Below, piece after piece: positions 52,913 through 64,000 of a stretch of 64,000 nucleotides of DNA. A model generated the notes under the pieces. It saw only the letters and a list, made by a program, of their open reading frames with translations. It was not told the origin of the DNA and searched no databases. A program made the position numbers and the translations under genes. The DNA is from Brachionus koreanus (taxonomy: Eukaryota > Rotifera > Eurotatoria > Ploima > Brachionidae), in NCBI GenBank assembly GCA_016987375.1, contig PJRA01000005.1, positions 1,509,946-1,573,945 on the forward strand, given 5' to 3'. Every line of letters begins with the position of its first letter. Within the stretch, counting starts at the first letter, position 1.

Positions 52913-54129
52913 CTACTTGCATCTAGACCTAGATATTTCAAATATTACCATATCTTTTAAATTTTCGACAACCCGATTCCTATTTCTATTAATAAACAAA
53001 ATAAATTTAGTCCTGATCAAAAAAAATTGCAAGCTTTTTTCGCATCTAGCTCTCGTTAAAGTAGATCATGTCAAGACAAATATTTTTATCTCGATTAAAC
53101 TGTACTAATTTCGACTATTTTTATCATAATTTATTCATTAAGGTCAAAGATCAATTGACTCGTTGAAGCTGAACGCTTCCAGTACAGCCATGTGGCCCTA
53201 GTCAGACCAATTAAGTGATTTAGGTCCAATCCTCATGGATGACCTGGTATCTTGAATCAAGTCCATTCATGGGACTCGACTGGTTCGATGTTGTATCGAG
53301 GCTCGGTGTCGAGCGGTCAAGATACTGGCTGTGAGTCAAGACCAAGCCGATTTATTTGGCGGGTCAATCGTGATTCAATATATGTCTTGATAGATCTAAT
53401 TTACGAGTCTAGATTAAAAAAAAAGCTCCACACTGCCTATCTTAGATAAAACTAACTTGTTATGTGAGCCCTGCTCGCTAGATCGGGAGTCGCTGATAAA
53501 ATCTATCTGACTTGCTAAAATTAATAATGATTCTTTAAAACTTAATTCAAATTATGTTAGTTTAGATGATTATTACGCTTGAGAACTATTTTGCGACTAT
53601 GTCTGTTTTTATTTGACCATTTTTGATTTAAATTATTGTTATTATTTGACTGATAATTGTTTTCACTGGTATTTTTTTTATAATATTTCTCTTAAAAATA
53701 TAAATTGAATAGAATTTTTAATACATTGGTTGAGTTTTATTTTTTTTTTACTATTTCGGCCTCGTCTTGGCATTTTTCAGCTTTTTGATGATGAAATTTT
53801 AATTTTTTTTATAATGAAAAAATTTATTATGAATGTATTTATATATATTTTTTTAAATTTGCAATATTAGCATAAACTTAAAATAATATTTGTATACAAT
53901 ATCAAAATAAACATAACAAAAACTCTATTTGCCTATGCTTCAAACATTATAATGCGTAATGCTGTAATTTCTATTATTTAAAATTGAAAATTGAAATTAT
54001 TTAGTTGTTTAAAACAAAAGTTAGATTAATTTTGAAATAAATTTTCCTAGTAAAAAATCCAATTAGAAAGGAAAAAAAAACTGAAAAAAAGTATTAAATG
54101 AATGAATTATTTTTATTTTGTTCACCAAA
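52913..54129. other. intergenic or unresolved NXF 5' region
   Basis: May contain the missing NXF N-terminal exons; none could be recognised. 53150-53500 is clearly GC-richer than its surroundings and is listed separately. Confidence 0.4.
53150..53500. repeat. GC-richer island, possible degenerate SINE
   Basis: Contains GGTTCGATGTTG and GTGTCGAGCGGTCAAGATAC, loosely like tRNA B- and A-box regions (compare GAGCGGTTTGTGTGTTAGTC in the SINE at 38930). No full promoter order or second copy seen. Composition is the main evidence. Confidence 0.25.
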
Positions 54130-54225
54130 TAATTTGAGAGAGTTTTTTTAATTTTCTGAAAAACTGCACAAAAAATCTAAAAATATGAAAATATAAAAAT
54201 GTAAAATTATTTTCATTTTGCCTCT
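54130..54225. repeat. fold-back family C, half copy
   Basis: Matches the reverse complement of about 3034-3118: AATTTGAGAG...TTTTCTG...GCACAAAAAATCTAAAAATA...ATTATTTTCATTTTGC. Only one arm is present. Confidence 0.55.
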
Positions 54226-54623
54226 TTTTTTTAATTAACTTTTTTTATTAAATTTTTTTTTAAAAAACTTTTATTTTTCATTTTTTTTAAAGTTTTTAAT
54301 CCTTGTGATTAATTAAAAAAAGAGATGCCTATTTTTACCGAAGAATGATTTTAATTTTTTTTAACCTGAATTGAAAATGTTTCAAATGTCCTCATATATA
54401 TTTTTTTTGGAAGGGAAGAAGCATATTTGTTGAGATCTATGAGGAATCTTTGAACTTTTCAAGAATTCAGAAACTTAGCTGACAGAAAAATTAATTCAAA
54501 AATTATATGATAAAGATAAAGATCATAGACTGGTTTATTAGAAAAATATAGAGATGAAACATATCCAAGTTCTTAAAATAGAAAGACTAATTATAGTGTT
54601 CAATGAATCATATTGAATCATAG

Positions 54624-54993
54624 AAATTTCAAACCAAAGGTTAAAATATTAGCAGATATTACGGCAGAGTTGAAATTTCACACACTTATTACAACATCTT
54701 CTTCTTGTATATTTGTATATATTAGGTTCTTGGTCTTTGCATGTAAGCGGCCCGTTAATTTTTTGGTTTAGATATTTTTGTAAAGCTAATCGGCCAAGCT
54801 TTTAGAAAATTTATAGAAAAAATAAAAATTTAAACGACCAGGTGTGTCTTTGGGTCTAGAGCGCCACTTGCATGTAAGAAACCAGAACACAAAATATATA
54901 CAAATATACAAGAAGATGATGTTGTAATAAGTGTGTGAAATTTCAGCTCTGCCGTAATATCTGCTAATATTTTAACCTAGGTTTGAAAATTTT
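54624..54993. repeat. MITE-like family B, copy 1
   Basis: About 370 bp with inverted arms of more than 100 bp. The left arm has GGTTAAAATATTAGCAGATA and TTTCACACACTTATTACAAC; the right arm is its reverse complement. The centre includes AGCTAATCGGCCAAGCTTTT. A diverged second copy is in DNAI4 intron 5. No coding capacity. Confidence 0.8.
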
Positions 54994-55543
54994 GCACAGC
55001 ATTATGAATCAACCGTTAGTTGTCAAACTCTTTAGATGAAATTTAAGACTCTTGAAATTTGCTGTATTCAAGAAATTTTACATTCTTTTTAATTCCAATT
55101 CCAAAGAATATAAATGTAAAAAGAATCTATAAGTGCAATGGTTTTCTGCATTTTCGAGTTTAATTGAATGTCGTTTATCAAAAATTTAAACAAAAAATTC
55201 TCCGTACAAAGAAGAAATTTGAGACATATTAAATAAATATTGAGAAATATTAAAAAAATATATAATTTCTTTAATTTTAATTAACATTTTTAAAGATATA
55301 AATATTAAGACAATATTTAGCTTTTTTTTTAAATTACAATATTTCACTTTTTAAATTTAAATGGCTTTTTGCTTGCTTTTATTTGGGCTGCATAAACTTG
55401 TCTAATACTAAACAAAAAAATATTTAAAAACTGATCTAATTTGATTTTAGATGATTCAAATTAATTATTTGAAGTAGAAGTAGTAAGAAATAAAAAAAAA
55501 TTTATTTGATTAAAAAATGTTTAAAAAAAAATATGATTAAATT

Positions 55544-56430
55544 TTAAACCATTTGAGAAAGCTTTGGACATTCTGGATGATACAAATTTTTTGGATGAAT
55601 ATAGCCATCTTGTCTATTTCTTTATTTTTTTTTAAAATAAAATTTACAAATATTTTTTTAATTGAAATATTTTCTTACCCCCATTCCGATTTTAAATAAT
55701 CACATACCTCTTCAACATGTTTAGAAGTTGTCGATTTTTCGACTTGAAAAGCTAGAAATGAATACAAATCCTTAAAAACTTCGAACTTTATCCGACTATT
55801 TGCACCAGGCGGATCGGCGGTTAATACTTCACAAACTTTTGACATTGTTTCAGTCAAATCCTGTAATAAAAAGTACATTTTTATTCCTTCTATTATTTAT
55901 AATAGTTACTTTGCTAATTGTTGAACAACTTATAGTTATAAATTTGAGCCATTCAACTTCTTGTTGAAAGGCTCCTAATTGATTTATAATTTTTAGCTTT
56001 TCAACAGGTAAATTTAATGCTTTCCATTTTTCTTCAATTAATTTAGCCGGAACCACGTTTTGAGGGCCAAGCTTAAAAAAAATTAGTCTATCTTTGATTG
56101 AGAACTAAAAATGTGTCTAACTTGTTTATGAAGAACTTTAATTAATCCAATTGTGAGCCCTGAATCAGTTTTTTGAGTTGCTAATGGTATCTCAAGTCTT
56201 TCTTTGACAGGTGGAGTTTGGTTTTCTGCCAAACAACGAAAATATCTAAAAGAAATTAAGATAGAAATTACTAAATTTATATAACTAATTCATTACTTGG
56301 CACTCCATGTTAATAAATCTGATGGTTGAGTTCGGATAGCAGCTTTGGTGAAGTTTTTCAATATATCAGGTAATTCAACCGGAATGGGTATTTGTTCAGA
56401 GCAGTAGTATGGTTCGTCTGGATGCGGCAT
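55544..56430 (-). CDS. ROPN1L: ROPN1L homologue (ropporin-1-like, radial spoke/AKAP-binding protein)
   Basis: Sperm/ciliary RII-like protein; ropporins dock to A-kinase anchoring proteins and the radial spoke (RSP11 in Chlamydomonas). Exons 56297-56430, 56122-56245, 55910-56071, 55679-55860, 55544-55613; 223 residues against about 230 in vertebrates. Residues about 14-55 form the RII dimerisation/docking domain (VELPDILKNFTKAAIRTQPS, DLLTWSAKYF). The rest matches ropporin throughout: TPPVKERLE, EEKWKALNLP, EVEWLKFITISCS, KVCEVLTADPPGA, and the end GQDGYIHPKNL. Divergent from DNAI4 with only 209 bp between start codons. Confidence 0.95.
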
Positions 56431-56503
56431 TCTTCTAAAGATTTTCAAAATAAAATTGTTATTGATATAAATTCACAAAAATTGTTAAGAATATGAAAAT
56501 GGA

Positions 56504-56517
56504 GTTGCTATGGAAAT
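56504..56517 (+). promoter_or_regulatory. candidate RFX X-box 1
   Basis: GTTGCTATGGAAAT compares with the common animal form GTTGCCATGGAAAC (two mismatches). Within 90 bp of the ROPN1L start and 140 bp of the DNAI4 start. Confidence 0.5.
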
Positions 56518-56525
56518 CTGATAAT

Positions 56526-56539
56526 TTTTCCATAACAAC
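56526..56539 (-). promoter_or_regulatory. candidate RFX X-box 2
   Basis: The reverse strand reads GTTGTTATGGAAAA, a weaker match, in opposite orientation to site 1 and 9 bp away from it. Confidence 0.4.
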
Positions 56540-56639
56540 GTGTACAAAAATAAAATAATTATTTTTTTTTAAATTTTCAATAATTTTCAAATTTACAATT
56601 GATTTATTTTGACCGGAAGATTGGAGATTAGATACCGTG

Positions 56640-59600
56640 ATGCAAAAAAGTACAAACACCATTCGTTCACAGACTGGTCTAATGACTACTAACACTAGAA
56701 CAATGCGTCATCATAGAACCGGTACAAGTAATCGTACAACAGGTTTTTCTTCTTCAGCTCAAGTTTCAAGTGCTCAAAAAGCTTCAGACAGACAACGACC
56801 AAGAGTTATTTCTGAAATTATTTTCATTTTCAAATTATTGATATTTTTTTTTTAGGTTTATGATGATGATAATGTTGATGTGACCCCTAAACCTTTGAAT
56901 GAACAAGATATTGGCATCAAAATCAGACATGGTAGTGCGCTTTTTCACAGCATTGAAGGAACTTCAACTGTAATAAGATTTTAAATATATTTGAGAAAAA
57001 AAATTAACTTTGGTTCTAATATCTAATTAAAAAGCCTACAGATGTTCTTTCAAATGGATCTGTTTTGAATAATACCAATGCAATATTAACAACTGCACAA
57101 TCTTTTGGTGCTTTTCCAGAAAATTCGACTCATGTCTCTAGTGAATCGAATCAAATTCAAGGAAATGACTCTGAGCATGATGGATCTTCCCATGAAAAAG
57201 AAACACCTGCTATGTTTTATGTATCAACAGAGCCCAAAAAGAAAGTCGATAACCATACAGAAGTAATATCTCTTAGTGAAACACAAACCTTTACACTGAT
57301 TGATGTCAAAGCAGTTTGTGTTTCTAATGAGGATCCAGAAGTTGAAACAATTAAAGAAAAAAATCAACTTTATAATGAAGTAATTTTTGGGGAAAAATTG
57401 ATGTCATTTAAATATTTGTACTTTTAAGTTGTGCAAAAATAAAGTGGGAAATGATTCTTATGCTAATAGAGGTGTAAATACATTCAACGATTTGCCAAAA
57501 ACTAAATGTACGCAGACCGAAAAGCTTTTAATAAATGTAACAGATGATTTGAAATTTAAATTTCGAATTAAAAGCCTTTTAAATTTAGGAAAAAGGAGCT
57601 TTGTGTACAACCTGGGATATGTATGATGCTTTTAATTCAAATGAAAACAAAAATTCACTCAATGCACCATCAACCAGTGATACTCGTAGTGTTTCATCTG
57701 CTCAAAAAGAAAGCTTCAATTTTCAAAAGACAGATACTTATGCAAGTAATTACAAATTAATTAATAATAATTATTTACAGTGGTCAAATGTATTGCTGTA
57801 CAGATAATTATTCTACTAATTTTTATCTTATTTTTTTATTTTGATCAGCAATGTAGATAAATATTTGTAAAAATTTATTCTTAATTATCTATTTTTTTTA
57901 ATTAAAAAAAAATCTAAATTTCTTCATTTTTAGATTTAAATGTAACTTAGCTAAAATATTTGAAAATTATTTACAATAATGGGTGAATCATAATGTTTAG
58001 AATAATTTTCAAGTCTCGATTAACTAAGACGATGAACAGATATTTGGATAGAGCCGAAATTTCACACACTTATTACAACATCATCTTCTTGTATATTTGT
58101 ATATATTTTGTGTTCTGGTTTCTTACATGCAAATGGCGCTCTAGGCCCAAAGACAACTTGAGAAAAATCCATAATTGAAATTTTTTGGCTTAAGCTAATC
58201 GGACAAGCTTTTAGAAAATTTATAGAAAATAGAAAAATTTAAGGTTGGGGAAAGTTGACCCATTAGGAACCTAATCAAAAATGTCTCCGAGCCTAGAGCA
58301 CCACTTGCATGCAAGGACTCAGAACCTGACATTAAAAAAATATACATGAAGTAATAAGTGTGTGATATTTCAGCTCTGGCCGAAAAACTGTTCATGTTTT
58401 AATCGAGATTTGAAAATTATATCCCGTTATCAATATGTGTTTTATTAAAAGTACATGAAAACAAAAAATGAAATATAATTAAGAAAAAATTAATTTGGTT
58501 GAAGGAAGTAGTTCTACAAATTTGAGTTAAAATGAAAACTTAATTAGATGAAAGCAATAAATTTAAGAATTAATACAGTTTTTTCCAAAATAATTATAAA
58601 TCTAAAATATTTAGTTTAAATAAGAGAAATTTATTTGAATACCACAAATTCTTAATAAAAAACCTCAAATATTTTTATAATAACCACAAAAAATAAAAAA
58701 ATTCATAAAAATAATATAAAAAAAAAAACACCTTTTTTATTATTTGACACCAATTTGATTCTGACTTGAATGTTCGTTATCAGATGCGTAAATTTTGCAA
58801 CTTGTCTCACGGTTTTTTACTTCAAAAAAAAAAAGTGTTTTTTTGCATCCTTTTTTTCTATGTTTGCAGTTGTTTATCCCTGTTGGCAAGTCTATTTGTT
58901 GTATGAAAACTCTTGTTTTTTGGTAACGCTTCAGCGTCTTGGGTTGTATTACTAAATTGGTTTTCTAAAATGCTGACTGAACAAACATTTTTTTATTTCC
59001 CATTGTTTTTTTAAGAAAAATTTACTTTTTTATATTTCCAAAATTACATTAATTAAAGAAAATTCAATTAATAAGTGTCGAAGCTAAAAAAATTGGGGTA
59101 CTTTGTTTTAAATTAGAATTCAATTGTAAATAAAAAGTGACGTTTTAATCAAATAAGGGTAAAAAAATAAAATTAGTGTTTTTTTATTCAATTTGGTGTT
59201 AATTAATTTTTTTTATGCCTAATCTTAATATTTGGGGTAAAAGATTAAAATTTTGGGGAATTCTATTTAAGTTTTGTGCTATCGTTTTTAATGGCCCTTT
59301 AAATAATTGTCTTTATATTTAGCAAATGTATCCATTGTTAGCTCAGATACTAATGCAAAAAGCACAGCATCTATAACCGATGTTTCTTTGATCGAAAAAA
59401 AGAAATCAGATTTTCAAGAAGTAATTTTGAAAATTAATATGAATTTAAAAAAATAAAGTTTGTTTAAGGATAATGATTTCAAATATAACTTGTTTTTTAT
59501 GGAACGCTTAATTAATTTAAATACATATCAAAGCAAACAGGCAAGATATAGAATGATGAAACCAGCTCGATTATCAGGTCTTCCAAGCAAAGAAGACAAC

Positions 59601-62404
59601 AAGATTCAATTATATGATGGAATAGCTTTAGAAAAGCTTTGGACCTACACGTGCTCATTGACCCGTGACAGAAACATAAGTTGTATGGTTTGGAATAAGA
59701 AAAATAAAGATATATTAGCTGCAGGATACGGAAAATTTGAGTTTAATGATGATGTTTCAGGCCTTGTTTGTTGTTGGTCTTTGAAAAATCCGGAATTTCC
59801 TGAACGGTATTTTAAAACCGAAGCTGGTGTTACTGCCTTGGCTTTTTCTACCAAAAATTCTAATCTTTTGGCAGCTGGTTTATTCAACGGAAACATTTTA
59901 GTTTTTGATGTTAGAAATAACAACACTATTCCTCTAATTTCGACCAAGTAAATTAAAAAGCTATTTAGATTTGTTTTAATTGCTTTTTTTAGTGATAGTG
60001 AAAATAAGCATTTGAGTCCGGTATGGAATTTGACATGGACTGATAAGGATCGAGGCAGTTCGAACGGAGATCCGGATGAAATGGAAGTTTTGATGTCGAT
60101 TTCATCAGATGGTAGAGTTACCCAATGGATGATTAGAAAAGGATTTGAATCATCAGGTACTTAATTTTATATTATCAAACAGTCTTAACTTTTTTTTTTA
60201 AGATTATATAAAACTAAAAAGAGTGTTGAATAAAGGCAGCGGTACTAAAAAAGATAAAGAAAAGTCTGAGGGTCTTATATCTCGTAATTCAGGTGGTCTT
60301 TGCTTTGATATATGGGATATTGATAAAGCAATGTAAGTAGAATTAAAAACTCAATCCTTTGATAAAATAACACTGCTCCTATCGATTTCTAAGTCGATTT
60401 AAGTCAATTAAGGACACACGTTAAATTTTCAAAAATTTGAAATTTATTTGAAATTTATTTAATTTAAAAAATAAATAAGAAATTAAAGTTGAAATACCTT
60501 GAAGAAAATGGAACTTAAATGAATGAAAATGGTACTAAGATGAAAAAAATGAATGATTGGAAAAAAAAGCGGCTAAAAACACACGAATCAAACTTTTGAT
60601 AAGTGCCCTCAACCAAAAAGTGGTATTTATACTCAAGTTTATCAGCTATTAGAGGAAGTGAGACAATAAAAGCCATTAATTGAACTAGCGTTGGATAACG
60701 TTAGTGACGGCCACTAGACCACCAAAACTTAGTGTTGACCGTTTTGATGGCCTTGTGCAAAAATGAAATTTAAAAAATTTTGGAAAAAAAAAATTCGATA
60801 GATAAAAGAATTGAGTATAAGAAAAAAGTTAAAATTTAGAAAAAAAAATTCAATCACCCGCAGCCATCATGACGGTACCAAACACTAAATTGAACCAGAT
60901 ATGTCAGCAACGGTAAATAGGGTTTACAATCGTTTTTAGTTAAGATAGATGATTAACCAAAATCATATGGGAATGAAAAGGATAAAATTGAAGAATAGAT
61001 ATACTAGATGACGATGTCAAAAGAACATTAAGATCACTAATTTTGATCCATCTCTGTACCATTTACTTATGTTCCATTCTCTTCAAGGTAGTGGAATTTG
61101 CTAATCAACAGTTGGTTTTGAGCTTTCACCATGTAAAGCAAATTTTCGCAATATTCTATAAAAAATGGTAATGTAAGAAACACATTGTTGACATTTTAAC
61201 TTTTAGCTTCAACCAAGATGAAAGGTAGTTGAATGAGTGATAAATTCAACTAATATTTTTAAATAGGATCTGGTCTTCTTTAAGTCATATATGTTCTATA
61301 TATAATTAAAATAAATCTAAATAAATTTAATTTAAAATTTAAACATTCGATCTTTTTAAAATAAATTTTCAAATAAAAAACTCTATTTTTCAAATTAATT
61401 TTTTAGATATCTTTGTGGTACTGAAGAAGGACACATTCATCGTTGCTCTACTTCCTACAATGAACAATATTTAGACACCTATATTGGTCACACAGGGCCT
61501 GTTTATAAACTAGCTTGGTCTCCTTTCTCCAAGTCGACATTTTTGTCTTGTTCTGCAGATTGGACGATTCGATTATGGAAAACCAACCGTGTTTCACCTT
61601 GTCTAGCCTTTAATTCGTCAACTGTAAATGCTTATAAAAATTTTGGGAATTATTATCAATAATTATATTTTAATTTTTAGAAATCTGTATTTGATCTTTG
61701 CTGGTCAACCAAAAGTGCTACCCTATTCTGTTGTGTAAATGAGAATTCTATTGAAATCTGGGATTTGAATAAAAGCACGTAAGAAATATCATTTTAAAAT
61801 TTACAAGCTCTTCAAAAATTTTTTTTCAATTTTAAAAAAATTTAAAGAGTTTATAATTCAAAAATTAATTTTCATTTCTAAACTTAGACTATATTTTAAA
61901 GTTTGGATCCGATATTTTCAACAAACCCAGTTGGATCTGCCAAGCTTACAGCTATAAGTTATTCACCAAATTCAGATGTAAATTTTTAGCTTTATTTAAA
62001 ATAAAATTAAAAATTATTTACTTTTTTCTAAGTGTTTGGTTATTGGTACAAGTGATGGTAGTTTATTTATTTATGCAATTAAAAACTTACCGCCACCAAC
62101 TGCCGAGAAAGATTTAGACGACATAATCAAACAATCTTTGATAAGTCAACTAGAAAATTTAAAAGAAGAGGAAGAAGACTCGCAAGAATTAATGGAAAAA
62201 CATCAATTGGAATTGATGCAAAAAGATAAAAAAGACATGAACGGTTTTGACGATGATGACCAAAAAATGAAAATGGATGCTTTCGAAGCAAAATTAGACA
62301 AAATTAAGAGTGATAATGAGGCTTTTCTACGCGGCAAAAAATCCGATAAAAAAAAATCAGAGAAAAATGATGAATCAGAGGATTCAAGTGAAGGAGAACA
62401 ATAA
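56640..62404 (+). CDS. DNAI4: DNAI4 (WDR78) homologue, axonemal dynein intermediate chain
   Basis: WD-repeat intermediate chain of the inner-arm dynein f/I1 group. Exons: 56640-56804, 56856-56969, 57035-57379, 57429-57536, 57589-57745, 59323-59420, 59469-59947, 59993-60156, 60203-60332, 61407-61623, 61681-61778, 61902-61977, 62033-62404; 840 residues (human about 848). The N-terminal Thr/Arg/Ser-rich head is followed by the conserved VNTFNDLPKTKCTQTEKL segment (about 220-240; TQT is an LC8-type motif), TTWDMYDAF, and RLINLNTYQSKQARYR. Six or so WD repeats follow from about residue 385 (VWNKKNKDILAAGYG, CGTEEGHIHRC, GHTGPVYKLAWSPF, SCSADWTIRLW, IEIWDLNKSTLDP). The tail is highly charged (Glu/Lys/Asp) and longer than in vertebrates. 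Introns 5 and 9 carry MITE-like elements. Confidence 0.96.
58001..58420. repeat. MITE-like family B, copy 2, in DNAI4 intron 5
   Basis: The left end AATAATTTTCAAGTCTCGAT and right end are inverted repeats. It shares TTTCACACACTTATTACAAC, CTTCTTGTATATTTGTATAT and AAGCTTTTAGAAAATTTATA with copy 1 at 54624. The right arm is more eroded than the left. Confidence 0.75.
60688..60885. repeat. MITE-like family A, copy 3, in DNAI4 intron 9
   Basis: Starts GCGTTGGATAACGTTAGTGA and ends GGTACCAAACAC, flanked by TA on both sides. The left inverted repeat with GACGGCCACTAGACCACC and CTTAGTGTTGACCGTTTT is better kept than the right one. Confidence 0.7.
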
Positions 62405-62499
62405 ATTTTTACTATTTTTTTTCAGAACATTTTATTATTTTTTAATAAAAAAAATCAGACAGCTTAAATAGTCTTACTACAATGACCTTGGTTAATGTT

Positions 62500-62513
62500 G
62501 TTTCTATAGCAAC
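62500..62513. promoter_or_regulatory. candidate RFX X-box upstream of FUZ
   Basis: GTTTCTATAGCAAC has a perfect right half-site (AGCAAC). It lies 53 bp before the FUZ start codon, in the 161-bp gap after DNAI4. Confidence 0.45.
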
Positions 62514-62565
62514 ATAAGTTTTAAATATTCAAAAATAAAGTGAAAATTTCTATCAATTTCTAAAA

Positions 62566-64000
62566 ATGACCAAAATTGATATTTCTTCTTCAATCGGAAA
62601 CCTAATTTGTCTGAAATCTGCTGATGGTGTTCCTTTGTTTACCCGCAATTTTAACAATTCCAAAGATGTATGAATTAATTAAATTAAATAAAAATAATTT
62701 TTTTATCCAATTTTTTTCTGATTGAAGCTACCATTTCAAATTATCGGCACTCTTAATTCAATATTCACTATAGGTGACCAATGTGGCATTCGAATTTATA
62801 GTTTGGACTCTACTTCGTTTAAAATAATATGGAAAATGTATCATTCTAATTTGACTTTGATTTTGATTGAACCAATTGAACCATTCGATGAAGAATTTTA
62901 TCTAAGAAAACTCGACATGATATTTGAAGCAATGGTAATGATGTACGGGCTAGAAGATGTCAAAAACATTGAAAATCTGGAAAAATTTAAACAAGACATA
63001 AAAATAGTTTTCCCGGTGATTGATTTAATACTAAATGATTATTCAAATAATGATTTATTTGGAGGCTATTTGACCAATTCAATAGAATTACTTCTTGATT
63101 TTTATGAAGCTCAAGATATTACGGAATATCAGGTAAAGTTTAAACTATTTTTTTTCAATTTTTAATTCTTTTTTTTTAAAGAAAACTATTGAAAATTCTT
63201 GTGAAAAAATGGAAACAGCCTATGCCTGTATTTTTATTAAAGGTAGAATAGTTGCAGCATCAACGTTTTGGTGGGAGCTTTCACCATTAGAATCAAGTTT
63301 AATTAGTCTATTATGCATGACATTTAAGAACACAACTTGTTCTGATACACCTGTTAACTTAACATCACGTAACCCTACTGTAAAATGATTATTTTTTTAT
63401 TGATTTGAAGATTTGTTTCAAATTTAAATTTATTTTATTTTCAAGCAACCACTTAGACTGTTAAGTTTTAACTTAATTGAAAGTATTAGTCTATGCTTTA
63501 TTTTCTCCGAACAACCACAAGTTCATAAAGCTAAAGAAATTGTAAATATTTGTTTGAATTTAATTTTTTTTCATAAATTCATTTTGAATTTTATTAGGTT
63601 GAGAAATTGTGGCATCCTATGTATCCACTATTAGTCAATATAAAATTATCATTGCCTAGAAATTTAGCTAAAAGAACTTCTTTGGATCAAAACATGATAG
63701 CGTTAGTTTTTAAAACAGTTGAAAAAATTTTATCTAAGTTTTATTCAAAATTTTGTTTACAGATTTTTATTGATTAGTAAAAAGACTGGTTATTGTGCAA
63801 GTTCTCTGTGTCCAAACGACAAAACAATCATCGAACTACCTCCAGGTGAGTTTAATTTGATTTTTTTTAATTTGTTTTAAATTTATTTATACTAAAGAGT
63901 AGGTTAAATTTTATCATATGCTTTCTCTATCTGGGCTATATTATTCAAATTCATTAAGGATGAAATAAAACATTGATCATTGATTCTGTTAATTTACTTT
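62566..64000 (+). CDS. FUZ: FUZ (fuzzy) homologue, planar cell polarity/ciliogenesis effector (3' end beyond window)
   Basis: FUZ is a CPLANE subunit (with INTU and WDPCP) needed for basal-body docking and intraflagellar transport recruitment. Exons seen: 62566-62667, 62728-63132, 63182-63379, 63446-63541, 63598-63701, 63763-63845, ending at a GTGAGT donor; the rest lies past base 64000. The N-terminal longin-type domain reads ICLKSADGVPLFTRNF, LPFQIIGTLNSIF, and FEAMVMMYGLEDVKNIENLE with KFKQDIK. Later blocks align with the second longin region (ETAYACIFIKGRIVAASTFW, LRLLSFNLIESISLC, VEKLWHPMYPLL). No credible next exon was found in 63846-64000. Starts 161 bp after the DNAI4 stop, same strand. 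Confidence 0.93.

Larger units (their letters stand above)
56431..56639. promoter_or_regulatory. bidirectional promoter of ROPN1L and DNAI4
   Basis: 209 bp between two divergent axonemal genes, with two X-box-like motifs near the centre (56504-56517, 56526-56539). Sequence around 56617 (GACCGGAAGATTGG) is GC-richer and contains an ETS-like CCGGAAG core. Shared control is inferred from geometry and motif content. Confidence 0.6.

Noticed and set aside
57784..57807. Possible extra short exon in DNAI4 after TTATTTACAG
   Set aside because: The reading frame soon meets a stop without a donor. Exon 5 joins 59323 in perfect phase with the family sequence.
63846..64000. Next FUZ exon near 63900 (KFYHMLSLSG-like translation)
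   Set aside because: All nearby acceptors in the required phase lead to an immediate stop, so it was not annotated.

Overview
This is an AT-rich piece of animal nuclear DNA with about ten recognisable multi-exon protein genes, short introns (often 40-60 bp) with GT..AG ends, LINE and mariner relics, and many fold-back repeats. Gene content (axonemal and basal-body genes plus a meiotic MutS gene), AT richness and intron style suggest a small ciliated invertebrate. A monogonont rotifer such as Brachionus is my best guess, but this is inference and no marker gene proves it. Two runs of N (2269-2313, 24597-24814) are assembly gaps. I rebuilt exon structures by hand from reading frame, splice sites and remembered family sequence; codon phases close in every gene listed as multi-exon.

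Layout. 102-5848 (-): CEP104, a ciliary-tip TOG protein that probably runs off the left edge, with a small secreted Gly/Tyr-rich peptide gene (GY1) nested on the other strand in its 3.2-kb intron. 6.5-8.4 kb: a palindrome carrying GY2 and GY3. 10016-14933 (+): ZFR, zinc-finger/DZF RNA-binding protein. 15.1-16.9 kb: a second palindrome with GY4 and GY5. 16.9-26.1 kb: a rearranged block of inverted and direct repeats holding GY6 (nonsense-mutated), GY7, GY8, two intact SR-type splicing-factor genes (SR1, SR2) and a truncated SR copy. 26454-29661 (-): MSH4. 30.6-40.3 kb: three more SR genes (SR3, SR4, SR5), a LINE relic, a CCDC42/CFAP73-like coiled-coil gene and a tRNA-like SINE. 41803-42888 (-): an unrecognised single-pass membrane protein, followed by a 6.6-kb gene-free stretch with a mariner relic. 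49494-52912 (-): the C-terminal half of an NXF/TAP mRNA exporter. 55544-56430 (-) and 56640-62404 (+): ROPN1L and DNAI4, divergent from a 209-bp shared promoter with two RFX X-box-like sites. 62566-right edge (+): FUZ, the planar-polarity/ciliogenesis effector.

Themes. First, five of the recognised genes (CEP104, the CCDC42-like gene, ROPN1L, DNAI4, FUZ) belong to cilia, and three of the start regions have X-box-like motifs. Second, a family of eight nearly identical GY secreted peptides has been multiplied by inverted and direct duplication, with copies that mix 5' and 3' flanks. Third, SR proteins with one RRM, a CCHC knuckle and an RS tail form a local cluster of five genes and a fragment, partly co-duplicated with the GY genes. 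ZFR, the SR proteins and NXF are all RNA-processing or export factors, but nothing in the sequence shows that they are functionally linked here.
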